A stretch of DNA of 64,000 bases from Sphingomonas sp. DG1-23 (GCF_030730875.1 NZ_JAVAMA010000004.1:248001-312000), one strand, 5' to 3'; counted from the first letter of the stretch, positions 45,986-54,957 are shown. Numbers and translations are program-made. The notes: generated by a model not told the origin, from the letters alone.

Positions 45986-46762
45986 CTATTTCCCCGCCCA
46001 GTTGCCCGGGCGCTTTTCGACGAAGGCGGTCATGCCTTCCTTCTGGTCGGCGGTGCCGAACAGGGCATGGAACAGCCGGCGCTCGAACGCCACGCCCTGC
46101 GCCAGATTGGTCTCGTACGCCGCGTTGACCATCTCCTTGTTGGCCAGCACCGCAAGCGGCGCCATGCCGGCGATCGTCGCGGCGGTCTTGACCGCGTCCT
46201 CGACCAGATCGGCGGCGGGGACGATGCGGGCGACGAGGCCCGCCCGCTCGGCTTCGGCGGCGTCGATCATCCGGCCGGTGAGGCACATCTCCATCGCCTT
46301 GGCCTTGCCGACCGCGCGGGTGAGGCGCTGCGAGCCGCCCATGCCGGGCGAGACCGCGAGTTTGATCTCGGGCTGGCCGAATTTGGCGTTGTCGGCGGCG
46401 AGAATGAAGTCGCACATCATCGCCAGCTCGCAGCCGCCACCCAAGGCATAGCCGGCGACTGCTGCGATGATCGGCTTGCGGGTGCGGGTAAAGGCGTCCC
46501 AGCCGGCGAAGAAATCATGGCCGTACATGTCGGCGAAACCCTGCGCCTGCATCTCCTTGATGTCGGCGCCGGCGGCGAAGGCCTTTTCGCTGCCGGTGAT
46601 CACCGCGCAGCCCTGCGACGGATCCTTGTCGAACGCGGCCATTGCGTCGAGCAATTCGGACAGCACCTGGCCGTTGAGCGCGTTGAGCGCCTGCGGGCGG
46701 TTGAGCGTGACGAGGGTGACGGCGCCGCGCTGCTCGACGAGGATGGTTTCGTAGTCAGCCAT
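45986..46762 (-). CDS. Enoyl-CoA hydratase
   Basis: This 258-residue crotonase-fold enzyme has the oxyanion-hole motif [10 protein letters not shown]. The two catalytic glutamates lie in [13 protein letters not shown] and [15 protein letters not shown]. It hydrates short-chain enoyl-CoA; beside 3-hydroxyisobutyryl-CoA hydrolase, acyl-CoA dehydrogenase and mmsB it most likely converts methacrylyl-CoA to 3-hydroxyisobutyryl-CoA in valine catabolism. Confidence 0.92.
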   Translation of the reverse strand: MADYETILVEQRGAVTLVTLNRPQALNALNGQVLSELLDAMAAFDKDPSQGCAVITGSEKAFAAGADIKEMQAQGFADMYGHDFFAGWDAFTRTRKPIIAAVAGYALGGGCELAMMCDFILAADNAKFGQPEIKLAVSPGMGGSQRLTRAVGKAKAMEMCLTGRMIDAAEAERAGLVARIVPAADLVEDAVKTAATIAGMAPLAVLANKEMVNAAYETNLAQGVAFERRLFHALFGTADQKEGMTAFVEKRPGNWAGK

Positions 46763-46775
46763 GATATTTCTCCAA

Positions 46776-46872
46776 CGTCACCCCGGACCTGTTCCGGAGT
46801 CCACCGCGCCGCCCGGCAACAGACGTGCGGCCCCTGCCGGACCGTGGATGCCGGAACAAGTCCGGCGTGACA
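46776..46872. repeat. Dispersed palindromic repeat, family A, copy 2
   Basis: It begins CGTCACCCCGGACCTGTTCC and ends CCGGAACAAGTCCGGCGTGAC, an inverted arrangement like the other three family A copies. It separates the enoyl-CoA hydratase and hydroxyisobutyryl-CoA hydrolase genes. Confidence 0.8.
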
Positions 46873-46879
46873 GAGTGGG

Positions 46880-47920
46880 TTATGCGGGCGCCCATTCATC
46901 CTCCGCCGGCAGCGGCGCGAAAATCTGGTCGATGACGTGATCGGTGACGCCTTCGGGGGTGGCGGGCTGCCAGCGCGGCGCATTGTCCTTGTCGACGATC
47001 ACGGCGCGGACGCCCTCGGCGAAATCGGGGCGCTGGACGACGCGGCTGGCGACGGCGAATTCCTGCCGCATCTCGTCCTCGAAGCTCGGCATGTGGCGGC
47101 CCTGGCGAACGAGATAAAGCGAGACCTTGCACGCCTGCGGCGATTTGGTCGCGAGGATGGCGAGCTGTTCCTGCGCCCAGAGCCCCGGATCGGCGGCGAG
47201 CGCGGCGAGGATCTCCTCGAGCGTGTCGCCGGCGAACAGGCGGTCGATATCGGCGCGATGTTCGAGGATGCCGGCCGCGCCCGGGGACTCGGACAATGCG
47301 TCGAGCGTGGCGGCGATCGCCTGCGGATCGGCGGCGATCTCGGCCTTTGCCCGGTCGAGCTTTTCGGCCGGGAGGTAATGGGTGGCGAGGCCGAGCGCGA
47401 GGCAATCGGCGCCGTCGAGCCGGGCGCCGGTCAGCGCGATATATTCGCCGAGATGGCCGGGCAGGCGCGAAAGATACCAGCCGCCGCCGACGTCGGGGAA
47501 CAGCCCGATCCCGGTCTCGGGCATCGCGAATTTGGTATTTTCGGTGGCGACGCGGAACTTCGCCGGCATCGCAATGCCGACTCCGCCGCCCATCGTGATT
47601 CCGTCCATGAACGCGACCACCGGCTTGGCATAGGTGAACAGCGCGTGGTCGAGCTGATACTCGACCCGGAAGAAAGCACGCGCTTCGGCGCCGTCGCCCG
47701 CACCGCTGGCCGCGATCATGCGGATATCGCCGCCGGCGCAGAAGCCGCGACCTTCCGCATGATCGATCAATACGGCCTCGACCGCGGCATCGGTGCGCCA
47801 CGCGGTCAGCGCGTCGAGCATCGCCGCGCACATATCGGTGTTGAGCGCGTGGAGCGCTCTGGGCCGGTTGAGCCGGATGCGTCCGGTGCGGCCTTCGGTG
47901 AGGGTGAGGACGTCGCTCAT
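46880..47920 (-). CDS. 3-hydroxyisobutyryl-CoA hydrolase
   Basis: This 346-residue crotonase-superfamily protein is distinguished from hydratases by length and by GRGFCAGGDIRMIA, DGITMGGGVGIAMP and MPETGIGLFPDVGGGWYLSRLPG, the HIBCH signature. The C-terminal half is the typical HIBCH extension. It hydrolyses 3-hydroxyisobutyryl-CoA, the step before MmsB. Same strand as its pathway neighbours, with a family A repeat on one side and a family D repeat on the other. Confidence 0.92.
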   Translation of the reverse strand: MSDVLTLTEGRTGRIRLNRPRALHALNTDMCAAMLDALTAWRTDAAVEAVLIDHAEGRGFCAGGDIRMIAASGAGDGAEARAFFRVEYQLDHALFTYAKPVVAFMDGITMGGGVGIAMPAKFRVATENTKFAMPETGIGLFPDVGGGWYLSRLPGHLGEYIALTGARLDGADCLALGLATHYLPAEKLDRAKAEIAADPQAIAATLDALSESPGAAGILEHRADIDRLFAGDTLEEILAALAADPGLWAQEQLAILATKSPQACKVSLYLVRQGRHMPSFEDEMRQEFAVASRVVQRPDFAEGVRAVIVDKDNAPRWQPATPEGVTDHVIDQIFAPLPAEDEWAPA

Positions 47921-47934
47921 TGAAAATTCTCACG

Positions 47935-48150
47935 CGAAGCCGCGAAGGCGCGAGGGAAGAAAGCGGAGTTCGCGCAGAGGCGCAGAGGACGCAGAGATAT
48001 AGCCCGCGGCATCGTCTCGCGCCACTCGAGCGCTGAAGCGCGCCGGAACCCGGTTGCGCGCCGCTGCGCGGAGCCCGAATGCGAAACCCTCTGCGTTCTC
48101 TGCGCCTCTGCGCGCACTAAAGGCGTCGCGTCGTCGCGTCGTTGCGTGAA
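47935..48150. repeat. Inverted repeat, family D (GCGCAGAGGCGCAGAGGACG type)
   Basis: The left arm carries GCGCAGAGGCGCAGAGGACG and CACGCGAAGCCGCGAAGGCG; the right arm carries the near-complement CTGCGTTCTCTGCGCCTCTG followed by GTCGCGTCGTTGCGTGA. The arms enclose about 90 bases including GCGCGCCGCTGCGCGG-like text. Similar CTCTGCG units are common intergenic repeats in many proteobacteria. No gene is supported here. Confidence 0.65.
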
Positions 48151-48158
48151 CATCAGAC

Positions 48159-49304
48159 TCACTGCCGGGTCAGCTCGCGGCCGATGATCATGCGCATCAC
48201 CTGATTGGTGCCTTCGAGGATCGAATGGACGCGCAGGTCGCGCCAGAAGCGTTCGATCGGATAGTCCTGCAGATAGCCATAGCCGCCATGCAGCTGCAGC
48301 GCGCGGTCGACCACCGACGAACCGGTGTCCGTCGCCAACCGCTTGGCCATCGCGGCGAATTTGGTCTTGTCGGGCGCGCCGGCGGTGACCTTGGCGGCGG
48401 CGAGATAGAGCAAGGCGCGCGCGGCCTCGAGCTCGGTCGCCATGTCGGCGAGAGTGAACTGGGTGTTCTGGAAGTCGGCGATCGGCTTGCCGAATTGCTG
48501 ACGGTCCCCGGTATAGCGGATCGCTTCGTCGAGGCAGCGCTGCGCCCCGCCGAGCGAGCAGGCGCCGATGTTGAGCCGGCCGCCGTCGAGGCCCATCATC
48601 GCGAAGCGGAAGCCTTCGCCCTCGCCGCCGACGCGGTTCTCGACCGGCACGCGGACGTCCTCGAAGGTCACTTGCCGGGTCGGCTGCGAATGCCAGCCGA
48701 GCTTGCGTTCGTTGGCACCGAAGCTGACGCCCGCCATGTCCTTCTCGATGACGAGGCACGAAATGCCCTTGGGCCCGTCCGCGCCGGTGCGGACCATCGT
48801 GACGTAGATCTCGTTCTCGCCCGCGCCCGAGATGAACTGCTTCGATCCGTTGACGACATAATGATCGCCGTCGAGCACCGCCCGGGTCTTGAGCGCCGCG
48901 GCGTCGGAGCCCGAGGAGGGTTCGGTCAGGCAATAGCTCGCGATCCGCTCCATCGTGATCAGCGAGGGGAGATATTTGTCCTTCACTGCCTGGCTGCCGA
49001 ACGTGTCGATCATCCAGCTCGCCATGTTGTGGATCGAGATGAACGCGCTGGTCGACGGGCAGCCATAGGCCATCGCCTCCATGATCAGCGCCGCCTCGAG
49101 CCTGCCGAGGCCGATCCCGCCCGATTCCTCGGAGACGTAGATCGAGGCGAAGCCGAGCTCGGCCGCGGCGCGGATCGTGTCGCGCGGGAAGAGGTGCTTC
49201 TCGTCCCACTCCGCGGCGTGCGGGGTGATGCGATCGGCGGTGAAGGCCCGCGCCATCTCCTGGATCTGGAGCTGCTCGTCGGTAAGGTCGAACTGCGTGG
49301 TCAT
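48159..49304 (-). CDS. Acyl-CoA dehydrogenase (isobutyryl-CoA dehydrogenase candidate)
   Basis: This 381-residue flavoprotein has the three-domain ACAD fold. It shows YCLTEPSSGSDAAAL and KQFISGAGENE near the FAD site, QFGKPIADFQNTQF, LHGGYGYLQDYPIER and the catalytic base Glu in HSILEGTNQVMRM. The position in a valine degradation cluster suggests isobutyryl-CoA to methacrylyl-CoA. The ATG overlaps the stop of the upstream small gene by four bases (ATGA). Confidence 0.9.
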   Translation of the reverse strand: MTTQFDLTDEQLQIQEMARAFTADRITPHAAEWDEKHLFPRDTIRAAAELGFASIYVSEESGGIGLGRLEAALIMEAMAYGCPSTSAFISIHNMASWMIDTFGSQAVKDKYLPSLITMERIASYCLTEPSSGSDAAALKTRAVLDGDHYVVNGSKQFISGAGENEIYVTMVRTGADGPKGISCLVIEKDMAGVSFGANERKLGWHSQPTRQVTFEDVRVPVENRVGGEGEGFRFAMMGLDGGRLNIGACSLGGAQRCLDEAIRYTGDRQQFGKPIADFQNTQFTLADMATELEAARALLYLAAAKVTAGAPDKTKFAAMAKRLATDTGSSVVDRALQLHGGYGYLQDYPIERFWRDLRVHSILEGTNQVMRMIIGRELTRQ

Positions 49305-49801
49305 TCTGTCTCCGGTGGCAGGAAATATTCCCAGCCATATCGATATCGCATGATGCAAGGTTCGGCCGCCGGGATGCCGAGCTTGAGGCGGGAAAGGATG
49401 CGGCGCGCGCTCCGTTCGCGATTCAGCGCGTCTCCGCGGATCGAAACGAAGAACTTGTCCTCCGGTTCGGCCAGTGCCTCGCCGTTCAGCGTGAAAGGCA
49501 GCTTGCCTCGGAAGGCATAGACGCCGTGGCCGAGCGAATAGATCCGCGCATCCCGCCGCGTCTGCAAGAGCTGGTGTCGGCTCTCCGGCCCACCCATCAG
49601 CTCGCTTTCCACGATAATATATTGGCCGTGTGGGCCGTCGATCTGGAGCTGCATGTTCTCGATGTCGAGCGCTCTCTTTACAACGCGCTCGCCGGGAGCG
49701 AGCGCGAAGCTGCTATACTTCAGGCACAATTGGCCCGGCCCGACGACAGGCGCGCCTTGCTGTGCAGGCAGCATCAGCAAATATGCCAGCAGGGCGATCA
49801 C
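49301..49801 (-). CDS. Hypothetical exported protein
   Basis: This 166-residue protein starts with GTG overlapping the deacetylase stop (GTGA) and has an N-terminal hydrophobic stretch (AVIALLAYLLMLP) that looks like a signal peptide. Conserved-looking text includes ENMQLQIDGPHGQYIIVESELMGG, without a family I recognise. Its stop overlaps the acyl-CoA dehydrogenase start, so it is translationally coupled on both sides. Confidence 0.7.
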   Translation of the reverse strand: MIALLAYLLMLPAQQGAPVVGPGQLCLKYSSFALAPGERVVKRALDIENMQLQIDGPHGQYIIVESELMGGPESRHQLLQTRRDARIYSLGHGVYAFRGKLPFTLNGEALAEPEDKFFVSIRGDALNRERSARRILSRLKLGIPAAEPCIMRYRYGWEYFLPPETE

Positions 49802-50739
49802 GGCGCGGGCTTCTCGTGTAACACGCGCTCGGCGAAGAGCGGGTTGGCGATGGCGAGGTCGTTGCGTTCGTACCAGCGCGGGGCGGGGAGGCCCTTTTCC
49901 CAGGCGAGCAATTCGGTGAGCGTGCCGTTGGCGCTCGGCACGTCGGGCGCGGCGGACTTGAGCGGATCGGCATAGGCCGCATCCGCCGTGACGATCTCCC
50001 AACCGTCGGCGCGCAAGGCCTTGACCAGATCGGCGATGTAGAGCGCGGCAATATCGGTCTCGTGGAGCAGCATCACATGCGGCGGCGAGCGGCCGATCGT
50101 CCGGACCATCAGCGCGTCGGCGAAATCGGCGGCCTGGACATGGGTCTCGACATAGAGATCGCGCAGGCCCGCCCTGTCGATGGTCTTGCCCGCTTTTTTC
50201 GCGGCGATCGTCAGCGTCTCGATATTCCAGTCCGAACCCTCGGCCGTGACATAGCCGTTGGTCAGCCCGCGCGCGGCGAGCCCGGCGCGGACCGCGTCGC
50301 GCTTCGCCTTGTCCTTGCCGCCCTCGTCGAGGAACGGATAGCGGAACCACGGACGATAGCCGCGGCGCGGCTTGAGCCACGCTTCGGCCTTGTCCAGATC
50401 GGCGAGATAGTCGGCCGCCGCGAGTCTATTGAGATGCGGATGGCTGAAGCTGTGATTGGCGATGACATGGCCGGCGCGGACATAGGAATCGATCAGGGCC
50501 GCGTCCGATGCGTCGCGCACCTGGCCCGGATTGACGAAGAATGCGGCTTGCGAGACCCGCGCTTTCTTCAGCGCCGCGATCAGCCGCTTCGTCCGCTCGG
50601 CCTTGGTGAAGAAGGCGCCGACATTGCGCGGCGCATCGTCGAAGGTCAGCGCGATCCGCTTCTGCGCCGCCGCCGCGGGAGCGAGCACGAGCAGCACGCA
50701 AGCGGCGAGCGCGGTGGCGAGGCTTCGGGTCACGCGCAT
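49798..50739 (-). CDS. Polysaccharide deacetylase (NodB-type), exported
   Basis: This 313-residue protein has a signal peptide (to PAAAAQK). The NodB core shows LTFDDAPRN (catalytic and metal Asp), HVIANHSFSHPHLN (metal His pair) and RYPFLDEGG. A C-terminal extension carries the LLHETD motif. Such enzymes de-N-acetylate chitin, peptidoglycan or exopolysaccharide; the substrate is not clear. It overlaps the lipoprotein gene upstream by ten bases and the exported hypothetical protein downstream by four. Confidence 0.88.
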   Translation of the reverse strand: MRVTRSLATALAACVLLVLAPAAAAQKRIALTFDDAPRNVGAFFTKAERTKRLIAALKKARVSQAAFFVNPGQVRDASDAALIDSYVRAGHVIANHSFSHPHLNRLAAADYLADLDKAEAWLKPRRGYRPWFRYPFLDEGGKDKAKRDAVRAGLAARGLTNGYVTAEGSDWNIETLTIAAKKAGKTIDRAGLRDLYVETHVQAADFADALMVRTIGRSPPHVMLLHETDIAALYIADLVKALRADGWEIVTADAAYADPLKSAAPDVPSANGTLTELLAWEKGLPAPRWYERNDLAIANPLFAERVLHEKPAP

Positions 50740-51239
50740 TTCTGATAGCGTAGCGGATCGGGCATTGCATCGGCACCCTGTTCGCGGCGGACGAGCGTCT
50801 TGCCGCCGTCCGCGGCGTCCAGCGTCATCCGGCGCGTCCATTCCCGCCCCTCGCCGGTCATCGCGAAATCGGCGACGATCCGGTTGGCGTCGCGCTCGGC
50901 CACCTTGCCCAGCGTGCCGACCGATTCGTAGAAGCGCAGCGTGGTGCCGTCGATCGTCAGCAGACCCTTATTGTCGCCGCGGGTCGAGGTGCAGTCGGCG
51001 GGGACGAGGCCCCAGCGACCATGCAGCGCAACGGGAATTCCGCTGCCGCTGTCGGGCGCGGCCGAGGGCGACGGCGACGGCGACGGCGACGGGGCGGGTT
51101 CCGGCGTTTCGGGCGGGGCGGGCAGAGTCACGGCGGCATTGTCGGGCACCGCGATCGTGTCGTTGGCCGGCGGCTGTCTGCCACCGTCACCGCAGGCGGC
51201 GAGCGACAGCAAGGCAGCGAGCGTCACGAAATTGCGCAT
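50730..51239 (-). CDS. Hypothetical lipoprotein with Pro-Ser linker
   Basis: This 169-residue protein has a lipoprotein signal with lipobox LAAC (Cys16), a low-complexity linker of alternating Pro-Ser (about residues 50-60, encoded by a GACGGC-type tandem repeat at 51060-51095) and a C-terminal globular domain of about 100 residues. That domain includes ALHGRWGLVPADC and DGTTLRFYES, resembling small secreted lipocalin-like or DUF domains. The function is unknown. It heads a run of overlapping genes leading to the acyl-CoA dehydrogenase. Confidence 0.75.
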   Translation of the reverse strand: MRNFVTLAALLSLAACGDGGRQPPANDTIAVPDNAAVTLPAPPETPEPAPSPSPSPSPSAAPDSGSGIPVALHGRWGLVPADCTSTRGDNKGLLTIDGTTLRFYESVGTLGKVAERDANRIVADFAMTGEGREWTRRMTLDAADGGKTLVRREQGADAMPDPLRYQKCA

Positions 51240-51304
51240 GGTCGGTCCCTTCGATCGTTTCGGTCGCGCAGCCAACGCCGCGCGGCGCAAGGTCGATCCG
51301 CGGC

Positions 51305-52834
51305 TCATCCCATCGTCGGGATGACGAACGCGTCCTGGATACGCGACGGGCCGCCATCCTCGCTGCCGCCCGGAAGCGCCGAGCCGTCGGGCCAGCGCTG
51401 GGTAACGGTCTTGGTCTTGGTCCAGAAGCGGACGCCCTCCATGCCGTGCTGGTTGATGTCGCCGAACGCGCTGCGCTTCCAGCCGCCGAAGCTGTGATAG
51501 GCGACGGGTACCGGAATCGGCACGTTGATCCCGACCATTCCGACATTGACCCGCGCCGCGAATTCGCGCGCGGCGTGGCCGTTGCGGGTGAAGATCGCGA
51601 CGCCGTTGCCGTACTGATGCTCGCTCGGCAGGCGCAAAGCGGTCTCGAAATCGGGGGCGCGGACGATCTGAAGGACCGGTCCGAAAATCTCTTCCTTGTA
51701 GGATTCCATTTGCGGCGTGACGCGGTCGAACAGCGAGGGGCCGATGAAGAAGCCCTGCTCGTGCCCCTGCAACTGGAAGCCGCGGCCGTCGACGACCAAC
51801 TCGGCGCCTTCGTCGACCCCGGTCTGGATCCACTTCTCGACGCGGGCCTTGTGCGCGGCGTTGACGACCGGGCCGTAATGCGCGTCCGCGTCGGTCGAGA
51901 CGCCGACGCGGAGCTTCTCGATCGCGGGGATCAGTTTGGCGCGGAGCGCGTCGGCGGTCTTGTCGCCGACCGGGACCACCACCGGCAGCGCCATGCAGCG
52001 CTCGCCGGCCGAGCCGAACGCGGCGCCCGAGAGATCGGCGACGACCTGGTCGAGATCGGCATCGGGCATGACAATGCCGTGATTCTTGGCGCCGCCCATC
52101 GCCTGAACGCGCTTTCCGGCGTCTACGCCGCGGCGATAGACATAATGGGCGATGTCGGACGAGCCGACGAAGCTCACCGCGCTGATCGCGGGATGATCGA
52201 GGATCGCGTCGACCATTTCCTTGTCGCCATGGACAACCTGGAGGATGCCCTCAGGGAGGCCGGCTTCGCGCATCAATTCGGCGAGGCGAACGGGGACCGA
52301 CGGGTCGCGCTCGGAGGGCTTGAGCAGGAAGGCATTGCCGCAGGCGATCGCGACGCCCGACATCCAGAGCGGAATCATCGCGGGGAAGTTGAACGGGGTG
52401 ATGCCGGCGCCGATGCCGAGCGGCTGGCGCATCGAATAGACGTCGATGCCGGGGCCGGCGCCTTGGGTATATTCGCCCTTGAGGACGTGCGGGATGCCGC
52501 AGGCGAATTCGATCACTTCGAGCCCGCGCTGGATGTCACCCTTCGAGTCGGCGATGACCTTGCCGTGCTCCGACGAGAGCAGATGCGCGAGCGCGTCGAT
52601 ATTCGCTTCGACCAGCTCCTTGAATCTGAACATCACGCGGGCGCGGCGCTGCGGATTGGTCGCGGCCCATGCCGGCTGGGCCGCCTGCGCGGCGGCGACG
52701 GCGCGGTCGAGATCGGCTTTGGTGCCCAGCGAGACGCGGGCCTGGACCTGGCCGGTATTGGGATCGAACACGTCGGACTGGCGACCCGCGCCGCCACCCG
52801 GATTCCCCGCGATGAGATGGTCGATCGTGCGCAT
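51305..52834 (-). CDS. mmsA: Methylmalonate-semialdehyde dehydrogenase (CoA-acylating)
   Basis: This 509-residue aldehyde dehydrogenase has MmsA-type features: NPNTGQV-like DPNTGQVQARV, PFNFPAMIPLWM, VGSSDIAHYVYRR, KNHGIVMPDAD and the nucleophile Cys in GSAGERCMALPVVV (about residue 285). It makes propionyl-CoA from methylmalonate semialdehyde in valine and inositol catabolism. The start at 52834 (MRTIDHLI) fits; 20 extra upstream codons are unlikely. Other valine genes follow on the same strand after three envelope genes. Confidence 0.93.
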   Translation of the reverse strand: MRTIDHLIAGNPGGGAGRQSDVFDPNTGQVQARVSLGTKADLDRAVAAAQAAQPAWAATNPQRRARVMFRFKELVEANIDALAHLLSSEHGKVIADSKGDIQRGLEVIEFACGIPHVLKGEYTQGAGPGIDVYSMRQPLGIGAGITPFNFPAMIPLWMSGVAIACGNAFLLKPSERDPSVPVRLAELMREAGLPEGILQVVHGDKEMVDAILDHPAISAVSFVGSSDIAHYVYRRGVDAGKRVQAMGGAKNHGIVMPDADLDQVVADLSGAAFGSAGERCMALPVVVPVGDKTADALRAKLIPAIEKLRVGVSTDADAHYGPVVNAAHKARVEKWIQTGVDEGAELVVDGRGFQLQGHEQGFFIGPSLFDRVTPQMESYKEEIFGPVLQIVRAPDFETALRLPSEHQYGNGVAIFTRNGHAAREFAARVNVGMVGINVPIPVPVAYHSFGGWKRSAFGDINQHGMEGVRFWTKTKTVTQRWPDGSALPGGSEDGGPSRIQDAFVIPTMG

Positions 52835-52927
52835 AAACTCTCCTGCGGCGGGCGCGAGCCCGACTCGTCGTGTAATTTTATTGCGCAATGGCACAGCGAG
52901 GTTCCGCTGTCAGCCCCATCCATAAGC

Positions 52928-53079
52928 CGTCACCCCGGCCTTGTGCCGGGGTGCACCGGGCCGCGCACATCCGCATTGAAAATGTCGCGAGCCAGCACCG
53001 CGTGCGGCCAGCGAAGGCAGAGGCCTCGGGCGGGATCGCTAGTGGTGCGGTGGACCCCGGAACAAGTCCGGGGTGACGA
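52928..53079. repeat. Dispersed palindromic repeat, family A, copy 3
   Basis: It begins CGTCACCCCGGCCTTGTGCC and ends GACCCCGGAACAAGTCCGGG then GTGACGA. At about 150 bp it is the longest of the four family A copies and lies between mmsA and btuD. Confidence 0.8.
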
Positions 53080-53100
53080 AGGTGACAAGGGGAAACCCCG

Positions 53101-53880
53101 TCAGACCTTGCTCCGCCCGATAGGCACGGGCAATAGCCGGCCTTGCTCGTCGGGGACGATCATCACCTCGACCCCGAACGCTTCGCGCAGCGGCTGGTGC
53201 GCGAGCGCTTCGGCGGCGGGGCCGAACGCCACCACTTCGCCGGCCTTGAGCAGCAGCACGTCGTCGGCGGCGCGGGCGGCCTGGATCAGGTCGTGCAGGA
53301 CGATGACCACGCCCATGCCGGTGGCGGCGAGCGCGCGGAGCTGGTCGAGCAAAGCGAGCTGGTGGACCGGATCGAGGCTGGCGAGCGGCTCGTCGGCGAG
53401 CAGCCATTGCGGTTCGCCGGCAAGGACGCGCGCGAGCAGGACGCGGGCGCGTTCGCCGCCGGAGAGCTGGTCGGCGCCGCGATCGGCGAGGGGGTGGGTG
53501 TCGGTCGCCGCCATCGCCGCGCCGATTGCCATCGCGTCCTCCTGCGAGATTCCCGCGAAGGGCGAGCGATGCGGCAGGCGGCCCAGCGCGACGAGTTCAC
53601 GGACCGCGAGGTTCCAGTGGACCGTCGAATCCTGCGGCAGATAGCCGATCAGCCGGGCGCGCTCGCGCGGCTCGATCCGGGCGATCTGGCGGGTGCCGAG
53701 GCGGACATGGCCGGCATCGGCGTCGAGCAGGCCGGCGAGCGTCCTGACCAGAGTCGATTTGCCCGAGCCATTGGCGCCGAGGATCGCAGTGACGCGGCCC
53801 GGCTGAAAAGCGGCGGTGACGCGGTTGAGCACGCGGCGGTTGCCGAGGCTGACCGCGAGGTCGGTGACGCTCAGCTCCAT
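53101..53880 (-). CDS. btuD: Cobalamin ABC transporter ATP-binding protein
   Basis: This 259-residue ABC ATPase has Walker A GANGSGKST (35-43), Q-loop GYLPQD, signature LSGGERARVLLA and Walker B QWLLADEP, of the iron-siderophore/B12 type. It is the last gene of the operon btuB-btuF-btuC-btuD and overlaps btuC by ten bases. The riboswitch at the head of the operon identifies the cargo as cobalamin or a precursor. Confidence 0.88.
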   Translation of the reverse strand: MELSVTDLAVSLGNRRVLNRVTAAFQPGRVTAILGANGSGKSTLVRTLAGLLDADAGHVRLGTRQIARIEPRERARLIGYLPQDSTVHWNLAVRELVALGRLPHRSPFAGISQEDAMAIGAAMAATDTHPLADRGADQLSGGERARVLLARVLAGEPQWLLADEPLASLDPVHQLALLDQLRALAATGMGVVIVLHDLIQAARAADDVLLLKAGEVVAFGPAAEALAHQPLREAFGVEVMIVPDEQGRLLPVPIGRSKV

Positions 53881-54842
53881 GCCGAGCGCCGCATCTTGAG
53901 CAGGAGCAGAAAGAAGAACGGCGTGCCGAGCAAGGCCATCGCGACGCCGAGCCGGATCTCCGACGCGCCGGGGCCGAGCCGGACGAGGCTGTCGGCGGCG
54001 AGGACCAATGCGGCGCCGCCGAGCGCGCTGGGGAGGAGCAATGCCGAGGGCTTGGCGCCGGTCAGCGGGCGCAGCAGGTGCGGGACGATCAGCCCGACGA
54101 ATCCGACCACTCCGGTCACCGCGACGCTGGCGCCGACCGCGAGACCCGCACCGAGCACGATCAGCAATTGGGTGCGCTGGAGGCGGATGCCGAGCGAACG
54201 TGCGGCTGCCTCGCCCAGCGTGAGTGCGTCGAGCGCGCGGCCGGTGAACAGCAGCAGCAGGCAGCCGATCGCGATGAAGGGCAGCGCCAGCCGGACCTCG
54301 GCGAAGCTGCGATCGGTGAGCGCCCCCATGATCCAGTCGATGATCTCTGCGGTGGCGAAGGGATTGGGGGCGATCGAGATGAGAAAGGCAGTGAGCGCGC
54401 CGGCGAGGCTGGCGAGCACGGTGCCGGCGAGGATGAAGGCGATCTGGCTGTCGGCGCGCCACGCCAGCCCGGCGAGCAGCAGCATCGATCCGCACGCGGC
54501 GAGCATCGCGGCGGCGAAGATGACCAGTGGAGCGCTCGCGGCGAAGATCACGATCGCGGCGACCGCGCCCAATGCCGCCGAGGAAGAGACGCCAACCACC
54601 GCGGGGTCGGCGAGCGGATTGCGCAGATAGCCTTGCAGCACTGCGCCGGTGAGGCCGAGCGCGGCGCCGATCGCGAGACCGAGGATCGCGCGGGGCAGGC
54701 GCAGCTCGGCGAGGATCCACCAGCGCGCGTCGCCGGAGAACCACACGGCAGGCGGCACCCAGATCTTGCCGGCCATCAGCGCGCCGGCGAACAGCAGGGC
54801 GACGAGGGTGATGAGGATAGCGAGGAGGAGAGGGCGGTTCAC
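53871..54842 (-). CDS. btuC: Cobalamin ABC transporter permease (FecCD/BtuC family)
   Basis: This 323-residue protein has about ten membrane helices. Family motifs are RLPRAILGLAIGAALGLTGAVLQG near the N-terminus, NPLADPAVVGVSSSAALGA, and GFVGLIVPHLLRPLTG at the coupling helix. It forms the channel for vitamin B12 import together with BtuD. A family B repeat separates it from btuF. Confidence 0.9.
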   Translation of the reverse strand: MNRPLLLAILITLVALLFAGALMAGKIWVPPAVWFSGDARWWILAELRLPRAILGLAIGAALGLTGAVLQGYLRNPLADPAVVGVSSSAALGAVAAIVIFAASAPLVIFAAAMLAACGSMLLLAGLAWRADSQIAFILAGTVLASLAGALTAFLISIAPNPFATAEIIDWIMGALTDRSFAEVRLALPFIAIGCLLLLFTGRALDALTLGEAAARSLGIRLQRTQLLIVLGAGLAVGASVAVTGVVGFVGLIVPHLLRPLTGAKPSALLLPSALGGAALVLAADSLVRLGPGASEIRLGVAMALLGTPFFFLLLLKMRRSAWS

Positions 54843-54846
54843 TTCG

Positions 54847-54950
54847 GCTCACCCTCACCCTTCCGGCGCTCCGCGCCTCCCTCCCTCTCCCAATGGGAGA
54901 GGGAGGGGGCCCGCTCGGCACAGCCGAGTGGGAAGGGCGAGGGTGAGCCG
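54847..54950. repeat. Palindromic repeat, family B, copy 2
   Basis: Ends CGGCTCACCCTCACCC and GGGCGAGGGTGAGCCG are complementary, with an internal CCCTCTCCCAATGGGAGAGGG palindrome. It matches the copy at 43013 in both arms. It lies between btuC and btuF inside the operon. Confidence 0.78.
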
Positions 54951-54957
54951 ATCTTGA

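Noticed and set aside
51060..51095. GACGGC tandem repeat as a possible regulatory repeat or CRISPR-like unit
   Set aside because: It is in frame within the lipoprotein gene and simply encodes a Pro-Ser linker; there are no spacers.
51305..52834. Aldehyde dehydrogenase as the missing alpha-ketoglutarate semialdehyde dehydrogenase
   Set aside because: Its motifs and its valine-gene neighbours are those of CoA-acylating MmsA, and it is more than 40 kb from the hydroxyproline genes.
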